NCBI GenBank assembly: GCA_964590225.1
Contig: CAZPWS010000074.1
Span: 1 to 11,149 of the forward strand
Direction of reading: 5' to 3'
Length of the DNA: 11,149 nt
Source of the DNA: JAEUSG01 sp964590225
Lineage (GTDB): Bacteria; Fibrobacterota; OXYB2-FULL-49-7; JAEUSG01
Part shown: positions 1 to 7,363 of the stretch, one piece after another
Position numbering within the stretch: the first letter of the stretch is position 1
Layout of the letters: each line of letters begins with the position of its first letter
The notes under the pieces: generated by a model
Seen by the model: the letters and a program-made list of their open reading frames with translations, nothing else
What the model was told of the DNA's origin: nothing
The model's database searches: none
Program-made: the position numbers and the translations under genes

Positions 1-62
1 TGATGAGGCTAAAATTGCCTTTACCGTATGATAAAAGATCAAATTTCCTATGAGTATGAGTA
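1..62 (+). repeat. Long inverted repeat, left copy
   Basis: This is one of two copies of a ~62-bp sequence; the other lies in opposite orientation at 5591-5656. The core at 15-50 matches the reverse complement of the other copy with one substitution by eye (position 32). The match continues through a TATGAG(T)TATGAGTA tail with a one-base indel, and more weakly outwards. It abuts the point where the FAD oxidoreductase loses family resemblance. It may extend beyond the window. Confidence 0.85.
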
Positions 63-300
63 TAAGTCGATCCACCAGTTCATGGGGAAGTCCTTGGATG
101 ATGAGCCGATCTACGCCGGTATGAAAGCTCATCATGGGACCCACACCCATCGCGGTGAGTGCGCCGCCTAAGTAGCCGTGCTGTTCAATCAGCAGTGTCT
201 TTGCCTTAAGCCGACCCGCTGCAATAGCCGCTAACGCACCCGAGGGGCCGCCTCCCATCACGATAACATCAAACTTGGTTTTTGCGTTTTTTATCTTCAT
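1..300 (-). CDS. FAD-dependent oxidoreductase, N-terminal part (runs to window edge, probably truncated)
   Basis: The N-terminus is a Rossmann FAD-binding fold. Residues 10-21 are FDVIVMGGGPSG, a GxGxxG dinucleotide loop (Gly16, Gly18, Gly21) after a hydrophobic strand, and Glu39 closes the second strand where it would bind the FAD ribose. A HGYLGG...GVGPM stretch follows, typical of FAD_oxidored (PF12831)-type proteins. The ATG at 300 is preceded by AAGGA about six bases upstream. It lies 47 bp downstream of the M14 peptidase gene on the same strand, so cotranscription is plausible. Family resemblance stops after HELVDRL (about residue 79). The rest (LILILIGNLIF...) is encoded by a repeated sequence and looks unrelated. 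The frame stays open to the edge, so the true end is unseen. The substrate cannot be named. Confidence 0.75.
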   Translation of the reverse strand, partial: MKIKNAKTKFDVIVMGGGPSGALAAIAAGRLKAKTLLIEQHGYLGGALTAMGVGPMMSFHTGVDRLIIQGLPHELVDRLILILIGNLIFYHTVKAILASS

Positions 301-347
301 GTTTTTCCTTAGCTTTTTTGCGTTACAGAGGTCTTTCTTCCTTTTTG

Positions 348-2855
348 TTATTTTAGCAGTAGTAGTGGAATCGCTTTGGTTTTTTTGTTTGTCTTTAGTA
401 CAGCAATATAAGTGCTGGACCGGGTTTTATTCAACGTCCGGCTAGGCCAAACCAATGTGTGGGTCCCAGCAGCCAAAGATTTATCGTCGATTATTTTCTC
501 AATCAGCTCTCCCTTGATTCCAAAAATAGAGATCGTGACGTTTTCCCGAGAAGGAAGGCTGAAACTGATTCTGGTGGTCGGATTGAAAGGATTGGGATAA
601 ACGGAAAATGAGCTCTCCTCTTTCCATCGGATTCCGGTGCAAAGCTCTCTCCCCAGATTACCCGACGAAACCAGCGCTGTGATCTCCTGTTCGGATAATG
701 CGGCATTATAAAGACGCAGTTCATCGATTTGTCCATTGAAGTCCGTCATCGTCGATCCTGTAACGGCTTTTTTTCCTACATGAAGATTAGAGGAGGTCGT
801 CGCACTTTTCCCCGCAAGAATTCCGGAGCCATGAGGAAGGCCATTAATAAAGAAAGTGGCTTCCCCCCGGGAAACCACGCACGCTACATGGTTCCAGATA
901 CCCGGCGTGATTATCCCGCTGTCTGACTGAATGCCCTCTGACCAAAGGTAGCCGCGGATAAATTTAAGTCGGCCCGGATCGGTGTCACTTACGGTAAGCC
1001 GGTAACCTGTGGTTCCATCGCTGCGATCCAGAATACCCATTCTGGCGGTGAGCATGGCAGGTTTTATCCAAAGGGCAATCGTAAAATCCGCGGTGCCAAA
1101 ATTTAGCTTGTCATGGCCAGGGATAACAAGTTCGTCCCCGCCATCGAAAGAAAGGCTGCTTCCCATCTTACCCGTGGTCCAAACGGCCCCTGATAGGGTA
1201 CCGGAAATGGGATTGGGGGCGGAATCGCCAGCGAGTGTTCCGTTATTTTCGTTCAAAGCCCACCATCCAATCAATCCGCCGGGTGCCGAGGAAGAGGAAT
1301 CGAGGGGCCCAAGGTTTGCCTCAATGGCATCGAGATCAAATCCTGCATCGTCGGCGTAAGGATCGGTGTCATCGTTATCATCTTGGATCATCACATAGCG
1401 ATAGGTTGAGACATTAGCGGCGCTGACATCAAAGCTGTCGGTGCCTGCGGTGTTGCCGATAAGGGGCCAGCTGTTCACGGGGGTGAGCCAGTTCGTGCTG
1501 ACCCGTACCGAAATGTTCTGAGGTAAGGTTTGTGTCCCAAAAATCGTGAAATCCTTACCGGCCACGTTGTTTAAGGTTTTTCCCATGTCAAGTACAATAT
1601 AACCGCCGGATCCCAGAGAATAGGCGATTCCATCAGGACGACCGAGGGCGCCGGGGGTATAGAGTTCATCTGTCAGGCTGAAAGGGGTGGCCATCCGGGG
1701 AACAACGGCGAGCATGACGGCCTGTGCTGCCACCTTATCGGAGGCAAGCGAGTCTAACACAACGTTGAGTGATGTTGCCGAATCCTTGTTAACCGTGAGG
1801 GCTGAAATAAGGGTATCCGCATAACCCTGGGCCATTATTTTAACCGCATATTCACCGGGAAGCAGCGTCTTAAAAAAATCACCTATCCCAGGACTATTGT
1901 AAATGGGATAATGCGAAATTCCGTTGTTTGAAAAAATCATTCGCGCGGCAACCGCCTGGCCATTCTTATTCGTAATTTTTCCGCCAATCCCCTGGGCGAC
2001 TTTGTTGAGCAGGTACAGCATCATTGTACGGTTGAAAGCATAAATGGGATCCAAGACCGTTTCGCTGCTCGGGGTCTTTGAAGAAAAAACTTCCACCATC
2101 CAGGAAGGGACTCCGCGGGTTCCTAGATGATAATCCATGGCACCGCCCGTAATCTGATACATCACATTATAGGTTGGACCATTGTGGGTGTAGTAGTTGT
2201 TGCTGAGGGCAGCGCAGTTTCGAGACAGCGTGTCCAAGAGCGGGTCCATAAAGCTTTTTTGCGGGCGAAATCCCCAAGAATACGCGATTTGCTTAAAAGG
2301 ATCGTGGTTGGACCAGGTAAAGGAAAAGTTGCGTTCCAGCCAGAAATTCATGTAAATCCGGGATTCCGGTTGAGAGAAGGGCCGCGTGCTTCCCTGGGTA
2401 TTAGCCCACATATAACCAAAATCACGATTGAGATTTACCCCATTGCTGTTCCCGCGCGTATTGTTCACTCTTCCATCAGGATTGATATAAGGGATGATAT
2501 AAATTTCCCGTGAATGGATTAGGCGGGTAATTTGTGAATCAGATCCATATCCCGTGCAAAGATCACGCATGAAACGGATGACCATTTCTTCACCCGGGAT
2601 TTCATCACCGTGAATTCCTGCGTCAAACAAAACCTCCGGTTCAGTTTGATCTAGCTCGACCGAGTCCGATATCTTGACTGCGTAGATTTCGCGTGATTGT
2701 ACGCTGTTACCTAGGCTGACCTTTTTGCAGATAAGAGGGTGCGCAGTGATGAGGCTATCGACGAGAGCGCGGGTGGACTCATAATTATATAAAGCCGCCT
2801 TGGGGGGCTTGGGGAAACCTAGAATACAGAGTAAAATAAGTACTATCGATGGCAT
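348..2855 (-). CDS. Secreted M14 zinc carboxypeptidase with discoidin-like, LamG-like and type IX sorting domains
   Basis: This is an extracellular metallocarboxypeptidase, 835 residues. It begins with a short hydrophobic signal-like segment (residues 3-13). The M14 domain (about 22-290) has the zinc site HGDE (His82, Glu85) and a later His in SNHDP (His184). It also has the substrate-binding run NPDGR...NxNGVNLNRDF (Arg134, Asn143, Arg144) and a probable catalytic Glu255 in WMVEVF. A transthyretin-like carboxypeptidase regulatory domain (about 290-367) follows, then a discoidin-like module (about 373-515), a LamG/concanavalin-like domain (about 525-725), and a C-terminal sorting domain opening with YPNPFNPTT (753-761). 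The latter modules suggest glycan or surface binding and export by a type IX-like route. The ATG at 2855 is the only start after an in-frame TAA; AGGAG sits two bases upstream, unusually close. All key catalytic residues are present, so it looks functional. The peptide substrate is unknown. Confidence 0.9.
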   Translation of the reverse strand: MPSIVLILLCILGFPKPPKAALYNYESTRALVDSLITAHPLICKKVSLGNSVQSREIYAVKISDSVELDQTEPEVLFDAGIHGDEIPGEEMVIRFMRDLCTGYGSDSQITRLIHSREIYIIPYINPDGRVNNTRGNSNGVNLNRDFGYMWANTQGSTRPFSQPESRIYMNFWLERNFSFTWSNHDPFKQIAYSWGFRPQKSFMDPLLDTLSRNCAALSNNYYTHNGPTYNVMYQITGGAMDYHLGTRGVPSWMVEVFSSKTPSSETVLDPIYAFNRTMMLYLLNKVAQGIGGKITNKNGQAVAARMIFSNNGISHYPIYNSPGIGDFFKTLLPGEYAVKIMAQGYADTLISALTVNKDSATSLNVVLDSLASDKVAAQAVMLAVVPRMATPFSLTDELYTPGALGRPDGIAYSLGSGGYIVLDMGKTLNNVAGKDFTIFGTQTLPQNISVRVSTNWLTPVNSWPLIGNTAGTDSFDVSAANVSTYRYVMIQDDNDDTDPYADDAGFDLDAIEANLGPLDSSSSAPGGLIGWWALNENNGTLAGDSAPNPISGTLSGAVWTTGKMGSSLSFDGGDELVIPGHDKLNFGTADFTIALWIKPAMLTARMGILDRSDGTTGYRLTVSDTDPGRLKFIRGYLWSEGIQSDSGIITPGIWNHVACVVSRGEATFFINGLPHGSGILAGKSATTSSNLHVGKKAVTGSTMTDFNGQIDELRLYNAALSEQEITALVSSGNLGRELCTGIRWKEESSFSVYPNPFNPTTRISFSLPSRENVTISIFGIKGELIEKIIDDKSLAAGTHTLVWPSRTLNKTRSSTYIAVLKTNKKTKAIPLLLLK

Positions 2856-2904
2856 AGCTCCTCTTGATTTTTACAATTACAAATTTCATTGCCCCAACGG
2901 ATCG

Positions 2905-2934
2905 AATATACTCGCTCAATTATTTTGAAAACAA
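2905..2934 (-). promoter_or_regulatory. Possible promoter for the M14 peptidase gene
   Basis: On the minus strand, TTGTTT (2929-2934) and TATATT (2905-2910) are separated by 18 bases and lie about 50 bp upstream of the ATG at 2855. The -10 matches the sigma70 consensus at five of six bases, the -35 at only about three. The region is AT-rich, so a chance match is possible. Confidence 0.3.
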
Positions 2935-3086
2935 CCATTTTATTTAAGCAATAACGACATTCAACCCAAAACTTGTGCAAAACAATATCTTTTTCTGGAG
3001 AATCAAGTGCGAAATCATGCGCTATCTCACCATTTCAACTGTGGATAACCAGTTTTGCAACCTTGTTATCCCCCAATACTTTTTCA
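2918..3086 (-). pseudogene. Remnant of a type IX sorting-domain gene end
   Basis: The stretch 2982-3086 is about 88% identical by eye to 5000-5105, which encodes residues ~165-200 of the sorting domain of the 4891-5598 gene. Read in the matching frame the remnant gives KLVIHS-stop-NGEIAHDFALDSPEKDIV, against KLVIYNCNGEIVRDF in the intact copy. It has one in-frame TGA and a one-base indel near 3070. At 2918-2950 a weaker match to the last codons of that gene (4887-4920) suggests the copy once ran to its stop and then lost an internal piece. It sits between two live genes and encodes nothing usable. Confidence 0.7.
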
Positions 3087-3125
3087 AAACTAATCTCTGC
3101 CTTCTTATATGAAATGTAATCAAGC

Positions 3126-4871
3126 TTACCGAACTATAACAACTTTTTGTGATAAAACCATTCCGTTGTAAAACCTAACTTGGGCAAAGTAAACTCCTGT
3201 CGCAATATGCTCAGATGCTATTTGACCCCTCCAAAATCTATTAACTCCCCTGCTGTTTTGAGAATACACCTTCCGGCCTTGAATATCGCTTAGAGTTAGA
3301 ACAGCTTCCGAAAAGGTTGTCATGTCAACTACAAAGGAGAGTCTTCCTGCACCATTGTTATACAGATGTAAATAAGGGACAATTGAAGAATTAGGCTGTT
3401 TTAGCTCGCAAGCGGTGAACAAGCTATCTGTAGTTAACGGGAACTTGGTAAAAACAAGTATGCCCATTCTCCGTTCATTCAAAAGCCATGGGCCCTGATA
3501 TGAATATTTGTTGTAGCTATCCGTAAGGTTTATATGCGCCCAGGGTAAATAATATCGCTTGTTAATATAAGAGATGGTTGTTGCCGTACTCGCTTGCTTG
3601 AGTTTCAAGACAATGCAGTTAATGTCCGGCAAGGCATAACCCGTATCCACCATGCCGTGTGAGGTGTCAAGGGAAAAATAATCTTTTAAAAAAGCTTGGA
3701 TTGTATCTGTTCCGACAATAACGGTTGTATCGTCCATCCAGTTAACTGGTTGATCAAATTCAAGAATGATCTCATCCTTGCTGCGGCTGGTAAAAAAAGC
3801 CCTCTTAATAGCCGGAGGAGTAATGAATGGAAGTGAATCAGGATGATTGTAAATGTCTCTGTTTACAATAGGATATGTCCAGTCCATAAGTTTATAATAG
3901 CCTTCAAGCGTAAAGTGAGTACCATCCTTCTGCATGGGCGCATTGCCTGAAGTGGAAAGAAGTGTTACATCAGAGTATAGTGGAGCTATTTGCCTATGTG
4001 CCTCCGGGATTTGGAGGCGAGGTCTGATTTGATAGACATAACATTTCTGTATTTGGTAGTCCGCTTTCCATGCTCTGTATAGCGTGTCAAATCGATTTAC
4101 ATAATCGGGAATAGTTCGACTCCACTGGGCATCGTCGGACTCTCCCTGATGCCAAAACATGGCCTTTACCCTGCCGCTGATTCCCGCTTTTTCAGCCCGA
4201 TAAAGCAAGCGGGAATAAAGTGATGGGCTGAACCGTGAATCCGTTATACCGGGAAGATGCTCGCTGATAATTGTTCCGCCCCATGCGCCATTTAGCATGC
4301 AAATAGGAATCTTGTTTTCGGCGATCAGATCCATTCCAAGGCGAAGCCAACTGGCACCGATACGCCAGTGTGAAGTGCTGCTCCCGTGTGCCCTTCCCCA
4401 GGAAGTATCAGCTAAAAAGGGAACTGAATCGCGCAACATAGACCCAAAACTTCTAAGCCATTCGTTTGTAATTTTTGAACTTATATTCACGCCCGTGACA
4501 TTAGCATTGGATTGTCCGGTTATTAAAAAAGCGTCGCCACAAACCACGCTATCGACATTGAGTATTTCCTGTGTGTCCAAGAAAACTTTAAATGAATATT
4601 CCACAAGCTCCGCATGAATTTTAGGCAAAAACTCAAATTTGGCGCTGTCCCCTGTAAAAACTAATGGCTGCGTCACTGAGTAAAAGAGAGAGTCTCCTTT
4701 CCATGCCTTGACGGTCAGACTATCGTTGGCTGAGCCGGTGACAACTCCGGCAACCGCTACAACCGCCGAGTCGGCTGAATTGCGGGGATAGAGTTGAAGT
4801 GGCATGGGATGCTTTGTGAAGGATATCTGAGCGATAGCAATGGTAACAAAAGCAAGCAAAAAAAAGTTCAT
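3126..4871 (-). CDS. Secreted sialate O-acetylesterase / CE6-like SGNH carbohydrate esterase with C-terminal sorting domain
   Basis: This probably deacetylates O-acetylated sugars (sialic acid or xylan-type glycans) outside the cell. The 581-residue protein starts with a hydrophobic signal segment (MNFFLLAFVTIAIAQ). A beta-rich N-terminal region precedes the SASA domain (PF03629-like). The SASA domain has the nucleophile block GQSN (119-122, Ser121), a WHQGESD block (240-246), and the DGTH block (Asp316, His319) expected for the catalytic Asp/His. The last ~80 residues (YLHLYNNGAGRLSF ... GVYFAQV ... KVVIVR) resemble a type IX sorting domain but lack the PNPFNP opening. I chose the ATG at 4871 because AGGAG lies about 12 bases upstream and a signal peptide follows. 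The frame extends upstream to 5036, but that would overlap the previous gene's sorting domain. It lies 19 bp after the preceding gene, probably in one operon. The exact substrate is uncertain. Confidence 0.85.
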   Translation of the reverse strand: MNFFLLAFVTIAIAQISFTKHPMPLQLYPRNSADSAVVAVAGVVTGSANDSLTVKAWKGDSLFYSVTQPLVFTGDSAKFEFLPKIHAELVEYSFKVFLDTQEILNVDSVVCGDAFLITGQSNANVTGVNISSKITNEWLRSFGSMLRDSVPFLADTSWGRAHGSSTSHWRIGASWLRLGMDLIAENKIPICMLNGAWGGTIISEHLPGITDSRFSPSLYSRLLYRAEKAGISGRVKAMFWHQGESDDAQWSRTIPDYVNRFDTLYRAWKADYQIQKCYVYQIRPRLQIPEAHRQIAPLYSDVTLLSTSGNAPMQKDGTHFTLEGYYKLMDWTYPIVNRDIYNHPDSLPFITPPAIKRAFFTSRSKDEIILEFDQPVNWMDDTTVIVGTDTIQAFLKDYFSLDTSHGMVDTGYALPDINCIVLKLKQASTATTISYINKRYYLPWAHINLTDSYNKYSYQGPWLLNERRMGILVFTKFPLTTDSLFTACELKQPNSSIVPYLHLYNNGAGRLSFVVDMTTFSEAVLTLSDIQGRKVYSQNSRGVNRFWRGQIASEHIATGVYFAQVRFYNGMVLSQKVVIVR

Positions 4872-4890
4872 CTGATTTATTACTCCTGCA

Positions 4891-5598
4891 TTATTTTGTA
4901 AAAATAACCTTTTTAGCAAAGCGCTGGTTATCCATATGAAGAATAGCAAAATAATTGCCTGCTGCGACCCTTTGCCCAATATTGTTATCGGCCATCCAGA
5001 CAATATCTTTTTCTGGAGAATCAAGGGTAAAATCACGCACTATCTCACCATTGCAGTTGTAGATAACCAGTTTTGCTACCTTGTTAACTTCCCAATACTT
5101 TTTCAGATTATAGTGAAATACCGTAGTTGGATTGAAGGGATTAGGAAAAGCATAAAGCAGGTTATCATCAACGATCCCCACAATGGAATTCTCAGTTTTG
5201 ACTGAACCGGATAAAGAATCCCATACAGTTGTAGTGTCTGTATTCTCGAATGTCATTCGCTGGTGAAGTATACCGTTTTCAGAGCCCCCACCACCCGTGA
5301 AAAAGAGGTGCCCCTTATGATCCACACAGTGTGGGCGGCCGCAGGCGGTTGCGGGATTGGGCTTGCCGTTCATTATCTGGTAGGAACCATCCGCCATCAA
5401 ATGTTTAACCGTATCCTGATATATTCTGCGGAGAAAACCCTGTTCATCACCGCCGCCCAAGAAAAGCACATTGCACGAGGGGGAAGCGATGAGTTCCGTG
5501 GTGTGGAAACGGGCGTCCAGCCGCCATCCGCCGTTATCGAGCCCAACGCCATCCGTATAGGAACCCACATACATTTCTGCCACACCTGTTTTACTCAT
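4891..5598 (-). CDS. C-terminal part of a secreted protein with type IX sorting domain, probably 5'-truncated
   Basis: The 235-residue frame has two parts. Residues ~8-135 are Gly-rich with beta-propeller-like phrases (NVLFLGGGDEQ, HLFFTGGGGSENG); I do not recognise the family with certainty. Residues ~148-235 are a sorting domain (YAFPNPFNPTT at 149-159, then KLVIYNCNGEIVRDF and AGNYFAIL ... KKVIFTK). No signal peptide is present, which is odd for a sorting-domain protein. The ATG at 5598 lies inside the inverted repeat, has an in-frame TGA just upstream and no clear ribosome-binding site. The most economical reading is that the N-terminal half of a larger exported protein was removed at the repeat junction, and what remains may not be expressed or exported. 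Part of its 3' end recurs as the remnant at 2982-3086. Confidence 0.7.
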   Translation of the reverse strand: MSKTGVAEMYVGSYTDGVGLDNGGWRLDARFHTTELIASPSCNVLFLGGGDEQGFLRRIYQDTVKHLMADGSYQIMNGKPNPATACGRPHCVDHKGHLFFTGGGGSENGILHQRMTFENTDTTTVWDSLSGSVKTENSIVGIVDDNLLYAFPNPFNPTTVFHYNLKKYWEVNKVAKLVIYNCNGEIVRDFTLDSPEKDIVWMADNNIGQRVAAGNYFAILHMDNQRFAKKVIFTK

Positions 5599-5656
5599 AA
5601 CTCATAGGAAATTTGATCTTTTCTCATACGGTAAAGGCAAGTTTTGCCTCCTCACC
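5591..5656 (-). repeat. Long inverted repeat, right copy
   Basis: This is the reverse-complement partner of the sequence at 1-62. It contains a small perfect hairpin, AGGCAA-GTT-TTGCCT (5635-5649), which is only partly kept in the left copy. It supplies the ATG of the truncated gene that follows on the minus strand. Confidence 0.85.
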
Positions 5657-5760
5657 ATAAAATCACTCACTTGACCACAAATCTACGGTCCTATACAAAC
5701 ATCAATCGTCAACAATTTCAAAATATTCACTCTTTACACCTAAAAACAACCAGTTTCAAA

Positions 5761-5811
5761 TCAGCCAAGGCTGAAATAAGTGCCTGTAAAAGCTAAAGCT
5801 TAACAGGCACT
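5761..5811 (-). repeat. Twin hairpins downstream of the IS91 transposase (candidate origin end or terminator)
   Basis: Two perfect stem-loops stand in tandem. TCAGCC-AA-GGCTGA spans 5761-5774. AGTGCCTGT (5779-5787) pairs with ACAGGCACT (5803-5811), enclosing an inner AAGCT-AA-AGCTT stem (5790-5801). They lie 36-86 bp beyond the transposase stop, where IS91-type elements carry their rolling-circle origin. On the minus strand no long T-run follows the second hairpin (TTATTTCAGCC), so an intrinsic terminator is less likely but not excluded. Confidence 0.6.
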
Positions 5812-5846
5812 AAAAAGCTACCGCAAGAACTCGAGTCAACATTTCG

Positions 5847-7274
5847 TCACTCTGTCCATTCTACTGTTTCGCAAACATCATAATTCGGCATATAGTCCCC
5901 AAAATCTTCTACCTTTGGTGGCTCATTAAGGAGGGGGTATTTTACCGGTTTTTGCGGCGGAGATAATGATTTCGGTGGCGGTCGTGTTTTTCTGTCTCGC
6001 CAAAGACCACTACTTTTGAGAATATCTCTGGCTGTCGCTTCTGAATCTATAAAGCCGACCACCTTCATATTACCGCCACATTTAAGACACTTAAGTGGGT
6101 CAACCTCAAATATCAGTCTAATCATCGCAGCCCAATACAGCTTGAACTTGCTCCGAATCTTTATCTCTTCAACCCTGTGACGAATATCAAGCAATCTATT
6201 TATCTCTTCCTGTTTATCAGCCTTCTTCTGTTCAAGCCCCCTTAATTTATTGGAATATACGCCGTAGAAAAGCATCTGATGTTCGCCCTTGTTCGGTATG
6301 TGCTGCGTCACTTCAGCTAGAAAGTCCAATGGCTTAAATGCCTGAAAGTTCCGCTTTACGCCAGTCTTGAATGTTTCGTCGCCCATTGCTGGATATGGCA
6401 CACAAGACTTATTGCTGGCACGATAAACTACGGAACCATCAGGATCGACACTAATCATTCTGGTAAGGCTTAATGGAGAGCGAGCTATATACTCAGCCAA
6501 TCTATGTATGCCAGCATCATCTCCAGCTGGTATTCGAACAGAACAATCTATACTGAACCCGGTATTCGTCTGACTACGAATCTGGTTTACGACTTCCTGA
6601 CTTATCTTCTCCTCTCGCAAAAGCATATCACAGACCCTATCTTCCCAGATTGTCTTTGCCATACGAAGATTCACATATGAACGAGGAATAAACTTATAGT
6701 CCTCTGTATATGCTCCTTCGGTCACGATTGAATGAATATGTGGATGAAAATTAAGAAGGTCGCCAAAAGTCTGTATCGCTGAGAACATGCCTGGCAGAAC
6801 TGTATCGTTCTCTGTTTCACTTCGATATATCTCTCGCATTGTCTCGTAGGCACAGCGAGAAAGCCTTCCTAGAAGTCTTCTGTTGCGAAAGAAGCCACGT
6901 AACCTTTTCGCTATTGTGAATACCCATTGCCTGTGAGCTACCGGCTGGATTATTTCTGCTGTTAAACGCCTGCCAAGAATTATCGACCTCTTCTTATCAC
7001 AACTTGGACAGCATGAGCGCTGCTTGCAAGAAAATGCGACCAACTTTTCGTCACCACAATCAATGCAACGAACTCTAGCAAATCCAAAACGTAAATCACC
7101 ACATCTGCGGAACTTCTCAAGTGATTTGCGTATGACCGGACGCCAGAAACCATACTTTGCCTGAAAGAGCGCTGGGAAATTAACCTCAAAAGTGTCGAAG
7201 TTGGCCTCAAGCACCTTAAAGAATGCTGAGTCTTCGGGGTGTCTTGGCTGGTAAAACTTGTTGCTGGTAACCAT
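5847..7274 (-). CDS. IS91-family HUH transposase
   Basis: This is a rolling-circle single-strand transposase of 475 residues. An N-terminal zinc-binding domain has Cys70-x2-Cys73, Cys83 and CCPSC (Cys88, Cys89, Cys92), as in Tnp_zinc_bind (PF14319). The Y2_Tnp domain (PF04986) carries the HUH motif in NFHPHIHS (His179-Ile-His181). The candidate catalytic tyrosines are in FYGVYSNKLRG (Tyr337, Tyr340). A distal CLKCGGNMKVVGFI block (396-409) is also typical of the family. Length and motifs are complete, so it may be active. The start at 7274 gives a normal family N-terminus, though no strong ribosome-binding site is visible. It is probably not cotranscribed with the plus-strand toxin-antitoxin genes. 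Confidence 0.9.
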   Translation of the reverse strand: MVTSNKFYQPRHPEDSAFFKVLEANFDTFEVNFPALFQAKYGFWRPVIRKSLEKFRRCGDLRFGFARVRCIDCGDEKLVAFSCKQRSCCPSCDKKRSIILGRRLTAEIIQPVAHRQWVFTIAKRLRGFFRNRRLLGRLSRCAYETMREIYRSETENDTVLPGMFSAIQTFGDLLNFHPHIHSIVTEGAYTEDYKFIPRSYVNLRMAKTIWEDRVCDMLLREEKISQEVVNQIRSQTNTGFSIDCSVRIPAGDDAGIHRLAEYIARSPLSLTRMISVDPDGSVVYRASNKSCVPYPAMGDETFKTGVKRNFQAFKPLDFLAEVTQHIPNKGEHQMLFYGVYSNKLRGLEQKKADKQEEINRLLDIRHRVEEIKIRSKFKLYWAAMIRLIFEVDPLKCLKCGGNMKVVGFIDSEATARDILKSSGLWRDRKTRPPPKSLSPPQKPVKYPLLNEPPKVEDFGDYMPNYDVCETVEWTE

Positions 7275-7295
7275 ACCAACAAAGATAGCGAGGAC

Positions 7296-7316
7296 ATGTG
7301 ACAGAATATGTCACAT
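7296..7316 (-). repeat. Perfect hairpin upstream of the transposase start
   Basis: ATGTGACA (7296-7303) and TGTCACAT (7309-7316) form an uninterrupted 8-bp stem with a 5-base loop, ending 22 bp upstream of the transposase ATG. It could be an operator, an mRNA leader hairpin that limits transposase translation, or part of the element's terminus. Confidence 0.5.
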
Positions 7317-7363
7317 CAGAAAGATATTTCCGGTGAGTTGCCCAGTAATAAAATAGAGCTAAC

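Larger units (their letters stand above)
5761..7316 (-). mobile_element. IS91-family element (ends approximate)
   Basis: The element is defined by the HUH transposase gene at 5847-7274 plus hairpins on both sides (5761-5811 and 7296-7316). IS91-family elements move by rolling-circle replication. They lack terminal inverted repeats, and their origin lies at the 3' side of the transposase, here the low-coordinate end. I cannot see exact boundaries. The upstream terminus could be anywhere between about 7316 and 7860. Confidence 0.6.

Noticed and set aside
412..600. Plus-strand open frame inside the M14 peptidase gene
   Set aside because: It is antisense to a strongly supported gene and its translation has no recognisable feature. 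The same applies to the frames at 729-926, 1009-1359, 1235-1417 and 2127-2513.
4872..5036. Upstream extension of the esterase gene to an ATG at 5036
   Set aside because: It overlaps the sorting domain of the preceding gene in another frame. The ATG at 4871 has a good ribosome-binding site and is followed by a signal peptide.
7297..7315. CRP/FNR-type site (TGTGA...TCACA)
   Set aside because: The half-sites are nine bases apart instead of the six of the CRP consensus, and the whole is better described as a perfect hairpin.
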